Shown here piece by piece: positions 60,115 through 64,000 of a stretch of DNA of 64,000 nucleotides. A model generated the notes under the pieces. It did not search any database. It was given only the letters and a program-made list of their open reading frames with translations, and was not told the DNA's origin. Position 1 is the stretch's first letter. Each line of letters opens with the position of its first letter. Made by a program: the position numbers and the translations under genes. Source of the stretch: Megalonaias nervosa (taxonomy: Eukaryota > Mollusca > Bivalvia > Unionida > Unionidae); contig JAECUM010013004.1 in the NCBI GenBank assembly GCA_016617855.1, positions 51,055 through 115,054 of the forward strand. The letters are read 5' to 3'.

Positions 60115-61548
60115 CTACGATCTTACATACAGATTTATGTACAAGAAATTACCTCGCGTATCCAACAAATGTCAATGTTGGTCAGTAAGTTTAAAATGTA
60201 TCCGCGATAAGAGTGGATTATGAAATTTTAAATAAACAACGTTGATTGGTTCTGATACAATCAAATACCCTGGGGGTACTTGAGGTGTAAATGAATATAG
60301 AATGTATCTCTGTTGGGCCTGGTTGGATTTTTGTAAATCTACTTGATAACTACCGTCGATGACGTCACAAACAAGATTGACTGCGATCGTTGATTTTATA
60401 TTGACGATACCCGGCGAAACATGACTTCCTTCATTGTACGGATTATTATTGTATTCGAGAATATCTGGTGGTGGGGCTATTTTTTTCCATGATTCTAGAA
60501 CTTTTGGAAAATGTTTATCAGTAACATCATTGACTGATTTTTTTTAGTTCAGTATTGTCACATCCTGGAAATATAAATTTTTGTAATTGTTGTTCAGTTA
60601 TTTTAAAATATTTAGTAACTTTTTGTGATCCTACATTATTAAAATAAGTTATAATTTCCTCAGTGCTATAAAGATGATCTGCAATTGTATTTAAGATCAT
60701 TATTGTTTCGATGATTTGTTGTTTTGTATCCTCAGAATAAATATTTGTTATGCTTGAAAATAAAATTTTTAGACCATTAAGAAATCTTATATGTTCAGAC
60801 TTGATATCGTCCGAGTAAGATTTTAAAAATTTCTATTAACAGGTAATCCTTCACTGAGTTCAACAAGAAATCTTATCATTTTTCGACGTTTTTCTTTATC
60901 ATACTCTATACTGATTAAAACCTGTCAAGTATCATCATCGGTATATTGTCGTAAAGGTTTTTCATAACTAAAATGTTTAGAATACATTCTTTCTTTTGTA
61001 AAAAATTCATCTTGGCGTGGTTCTGGTGGTCCTTAATAAAGCGATGGAATCTCAGGCCATCCTAACACAGTTCTGATCGAAGATTGATAAATGTCAACGG
61101 CGTAATCAGGCGATAATATTTCAGTGGCCGCAGATAATGTTGGCTCATGAACAGTAATGGCTATCTTTGATTCTTTTCCTGTAATGGATTTAATTCTAAG
61201 TTGGAATTCTTCATTGATCTGTTCTATCTGATAACTGCACGTGGGTATACTAACAACTTGCCAATCAGGAGTTCCATCAGGTTTATTTTTATTTGCAAAT
61301 ACAAATGAATTATTCGGCGGAAGACCTCCAAACGACGTTGATCTGATATTTGGCCAACTATGATTAGCTCGTAATTGTGCCAGCGCTATTTCTGATGCTG
61401 GACTTGCAGTTGGAAAAACAATATTGAATTCAGGGCTGGTTGAACTCGCCGATATCATTGTGGTTTTCTGCGGAGTTGTGTTTGTGACTATCTGCTGCAA
61501 TAGTTGTTGGGGACTTTGTTCCAAACGATGCTCGGGTGTCGACATCAT
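60115..61548 (-). pseudogene. penton-like minor capsid protein, interrupted
   Basis: Reads over 478 codons on the minus strand. The N-terminal half (61548-61033) has LRANHSWPNIRSTSFG, then IPTCSYQIEQINEEF and SSIRTVLGWPEI. The C-terminal half (about 60540-60115) has IKSTIAVNLVCDVIDGSY, YSFTPQVPPGYLIV and LLDTRGNFLYINLYVRS. These patterns match the penton-like single-jelly-roll proteins of Polinton/adintovirus elements. A helical, charged segment of about 160 residues lies between. Lesions: TAA 61033, TGA 60925, frameshifts in A/T runs near 60835 and 60545, TGA 60172. The first and last segments are in the same frame. The start overlaps the upstream gene by about 119 bp. Confidence 0.7.
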
Positions 61549-62012
61549 TATTCTTTATTTCCGATTTTAATTCAAGTTCTTTGACACCGTTGTAAATCTC
61601 AATTATCGTCTTGAATTCATCATCTGATATTACACCGTCGTTGAACAACGACGAAATCAGCGATGATAGTTTAGAATAGGCTATCGTTGCCGTATGTAGC
61701 TTTGTCATGTACTCGTGTAATTTTGTGCTTGTACATGTAGCTATCTTCTTTGCAACGATATTGAAAATACCAGCGATAGTTGTTGTGGATGAAACGACGA
61801 TTGTTACAACGATTGGCGCGGTCCCTGTCAACGTCGATAATACCACGCCGGATCCAGCGACGAACGCAGATACCGAATACACAATTATGTCAATGGCGGT
61901 CATGCGTCTGCGATATTTTTTTTACTTTTATTGTGTAATCGTCAACGATGTTTTTCAGTTTACGCTGCCACGCACACACTTGATCGTATCTGTATCGCTG
62001 AACGTCGATCAT
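61430..62012 (-). pseudogene. small membrane-associated virion protein, frameshifted
   Basis: From ATG 62012 a short frame with MIDVQRYRYDQV runs into an A8 run near 61914-61921. The downstream frame (61903-61430) continues with a hydrophobic alanine/valine-rich region, IVYSVSAFVAGSGVVL and APIVVTIVVSSTTTIAGIF, likely two membrane helices. A charged helix (ISDDEFKTIIEIYNGVKEL) and a low-complexity tail follow. The frame change occurs in the homopolymer. Position between fibre-like and penton-like genes suggests a virion membrane or core protein. Family not recognised. Confidence 0.6.
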
Positions 62013-62021
62013 TATTCTATA

Positions 62022-63036
62022 TTAAGTAATTAATTGAGGTGTTTCAGCTACAAATTCCAGACACCACCAGTAAGACGCTGCGGTTAATTTTTTATCAGAT
62101 GGTTCCAGTATAAACGTTTCTTTGGTATCTTTATTTAACACTATAGACACAGTTCCAGAAAAAGAATCGGTTGAATGACGCCGTGGAAATGTAGTAAATA
62201 AGCGGAATTTTGCAGAACTGAATACAGACAGCCTGTATACACCGGTTACTTCTGCGGTATGTTTGATAGAATTATTCTGCGGTGTCCATTTTGATGATCC
62301 TGATGCTACTGTGTACACGATACTGCTAATTTGTGAGTGTCAAATTTTAATGAGATTAGTTTTACTGACGATATTAGGAATTCCACTGATAATATCGTAG
62401 AGTTTCGTGATTACCTCAGCTTAGTTTTATGTGAACAGTTGATGGACTCCCCAAAAAATTAATTAATGGTTCTGTTTATGTTTCTACGAAAATTAAGAAA
62501 TAGTTGTACTTGATTAGTAAAATCGGTTTTGAGTGTAGTCATTCCATCGTCAACGAAGTTGTCACTGGAATTTCCTTATCATCGACATATTTCTTCGTTG
62601 CAGCGTCGAGATCCGTGACAGGTTCTCCTATATTGATGATTTTATTGTTATTCATGTTAATGACGCCATTCATTGTATCGCCGGTTTTTAACAATCGTTC
62701 ACTTATGCTATCTTGGATCGACGATGGACTTAAAACACTAGGAACAAGTTTACCCTCCCTGTCGCATACAGCAATGAGACCTTCTCGTGTTGATCTGTTA
62801 CGAACAATAATGTCGTTGATGGAAACTTTACTCGTCTTCAAGTTTCCTTCACGGTTTTGAAATACAACAAATTCGTTTGGATCAACGTTGGCAAGATTGA
62901 GCAGGTCAGATAATTCGTCATTTATCTGCCTTGTTACTCGCTTGAGTAAATCTTCACTTGGTGATTGTTGAGCCCCAGACGCTCGAATGTTAGCTGATCT
63001 TCCGTAAATATCCACCATAATAGTATTAACGATCAT
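62022..63036 (-). pseudogene. fibre-like virion protein with phage-type tail-fibre motif
   Basis: The N-terminal part (63036-62539) starts MIVNTIMVDIYGRS. It contains LKTGDTMNGVINMNNNKI and IGEPVTDLDAATKKYVDD, the GDTM-G-LNM-NKI...P...DAATKKYVD pattern common in phage tail fibres and trimeric spikes. After a frameshift near 62560 a coiled-coil-like stretch runs to about 62465. More breaks follow (T run near 62455, near 62425, TGA near 62340). Then an open C-terminal part (62318-62022) follows, possibly a beta-rich head: ends YWWCLEFVAETPQLIT. Such a protein would fit host attachment. Start could also be the second Met (63018), which avoids the 11-bp overlap with the protease gene. Confidence 0.65.
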
Positions 63037-63412
63037 CTAAAACAGAACTTATACATTCATGCACAACTTTGTGAGGTGGTTTTGATGATCTTGATATAGC
63101 ATCAAGCACCGTCAGTGCTTCACGGCCACATATGGGAGGATCCGTTAATGTTTGTGTTGGTAACGTCGAATATCAGATCCGGGTTTTGTTCGAAATATTG
63201 CCACTGACATACTTTAAGAATTCTTTTGGTGGTGCCAGTCCGTACGAATCAAAATAAACAATACCACGTGGATCAATCGCGTAAGCAACCCAATGAGTAC
63301 TACGACCAGAGTTTTTATCGAGGTTGATTATTCCAGTTTCAACGTTGTTTGGTTTATGTGGTAATTGATCATGCATAAAAACACCTCTGAATTTTTTTTT
63401 ATATTTAATCAC
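63026..63412 (-). pseudogene. adenain-like cysteine protease, one in-frame stop
   Basis: 129 codons. THWVAYAIDPRGIVYFDSYG near the middle contains the catalytic His (STHW) and the Asp region, as in adenovirus-type maturation proteases (C5/Ulp1-like). The catalytic Cys is likely in DPPICGREALTVL, which lies after an in-frame TGA at 63173-63175 in the same frame. The N-terminal part is FRGVFMHDQLPHKPNNVETGI. The beginning is uncertain: GTG at 63412 or a later Met. It overlaps the preceding minor capsid gene by a few bases and the fibre gene by 11. It would process virion precursors. Confidence 0.85.
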
Positions 63413-63932
63413 GTACCGGCGTCGAACAAATCAAAATTGAACATCGGGAACATCAACGAGTTCCTGTAATTCTTAATCCATTCCCGTGCCTTGGCAATGT
63501 CCCTGGCAGTCTTAGACCGAGACCCAAATGTGTCTGCGTTCGGGATCACCATTTTATTTTTTTTAATTCCTTGTCCAGATACTTTCTTTAGTGCTATTCC
63601 AGCAGCTGTTCCAACAGCACCCAACGCAGCATCTTTTGCAACAGCTGGAGCGGCAGCGGCTAAAACGCTGGTATAGCTGCGAGAAGTGAAAACATACCAC
63701 CCGTCTTAGCTATGTCCTTGACGGCACCCGCGGAAAGATCAAGCCGTACGCCGGTTTTTGATTGTTTAGCCGTGTTGAAATGTTTGAGCAGACGTTCTGT
63801 CAGTGGTAGTTTATTCGAGCCATCTATGATTTGTTCTCGTGTTAGTGATATTCTTGTTCCACATTGCTTCGCTGATGCTGATTGCAGTTTTTTAATCTGA
63901 CCAGGAGTCAGACTGACATTGACAACATGGTA
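63409..63932 (-). pseudogene. minor capsid-like protein, basic/hydrophobic, frameshifted (start uncertain)
   Basis: The N-terminal part, upstream of the break, has SLTPGQIKKLQSA, ISLTREQI and DLSAGAVKDIAKTGG. These are repeated short sequences ending in a hydrophobic alanine-rich region near 63660. After a frameshift near 63670 the downstream frame continues AAAAPAVAKDAALG and then GSRSKTARDIAKARE, ending at TGA 63409. The build (repeated polar stretch, then Ala/Gly hydrophobic segment) matches the minor capsid/pX-like proteins found next to the protease in Polintons. The true start may lie beyond 63932. Confidence 0.6.
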
Positions 63933-64000
63933 TGGCTTTTATGGTATATCTCTGATTTCTTAATTAACGCTTACATATTTTCTACTGGGGCATCAACGAC

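Larger units (their letters stand above)
52400..64000. mobile_element. Maverick/Polinton-like (adintovirus-like) element, partial and decayed
   Basis: A self-synthesising DNA transposon or endogenised virus-like element with packaging ATPase, integrase, polymerase/helicase, adenain-like protease and virion proteins. The left limit lies somewhere in 52330-52520 and no terminal inverted repeat could be checked, because the right end is outside the window. Gene order and opposed transcription directions give a compact viral layout with short gaps and overlaps. Known Polintons integrate through a retroviral-type integrase and code for DJR capsids; the major capsid gene is not in view. Most genes carry nonsense codons or frameshifts. 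Confidence 0.9.

Noticed and set aside
60032..60223. Plus-strand open frame as a gene
   Set aside because: It overlaps the C-terminal end of the minus-strand penton-like gene, which reads better.
62504..62860. Plus-strand 118-residue frame
   Set aside because: Shadow of the fibre-like gene.
62539..63036. Bacterial or phage contamination, suggested by the tail-fibre motif
   Set aside because: It lies within a coherent Polinton-like gene block with animal-type flanks, integrase and protease.

Overview
This looks like an AT-rich nuclear window from an invertebrate animal, most likely a mollusc. The evidence is introns with GT/AG boundaries, long TA, GA, CA and TAA microsatellites, tRNA-derived SINEs, a DIRS-like element, an RTE-type LINE, a Ty3/gypsy element and a Maverick/Polinton-like element. 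The species is not determined. Real host coding sequence is scarce: the last three coding exons of an unrecognised cysteine-bearing protein (1629-13841, + strand) and one largely single-exon inward-rectifier potassium channel gene (41982-43448, - strand).

Regions: 1-14 kb is the 3' part of the unrecognised host gene. Its first visible intron carries a decayed Polinton remnant. Its second intron carries a 691-bp element with perfect terminal inverted repeats and a broken DIRS/Ngaro-like retroelement, into which a SINE inserted. 14-22.5 kb holds repeats: an interspersed family in two opposite copies, a 43-bp minisatellite, a MITE, a snap-back inverted repeat and a degenerate array of about 136 bp period. 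22.9-27.7 kb is a LINE fragment (+) split by an antisense RTE-type LINE. 29-33.6 kb is a decayed Ty3/gypsy element whose integrase lies before the reverse transcriptase (Gmr1-like order). 33.7-35.1 kb holds decayed coding-like sequence of unknown origin. 35-52 kb is simple repeats and unannotatable non-coding DNA around the Kir gene.

From about 52.4 kb to the right edge lies a Maverick/Polinton-like (adintovirus-like) element that runs off the window. It has a packaging ATPase, a zinc-ribbon plus phospholipase-A2-like protein, a retroviral-type integrase, a minus-strand replication gene, small + strand genes, and a minus-strand virion block: penton-like protein, membrane protein, fibre-like protein with a phage-type tail-fibre motif, adenain-like protease and a basic/hydrophobic minor capsid-like protein. 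No major capsid protein is in view; it may lie beyond 64000. The replication gene appears to combine a divergent family-B polymerase palm, an SF1 helicase and a C-terminal HNH nuclease in one polypeptide, unlike the usual protein-primed polymerase of Polintons. Nearly every gene carries stops or frameshifts, so the copy is decayed; only the ATPase and the small first ORF are clearly open. This element is the most interesting part of the window.
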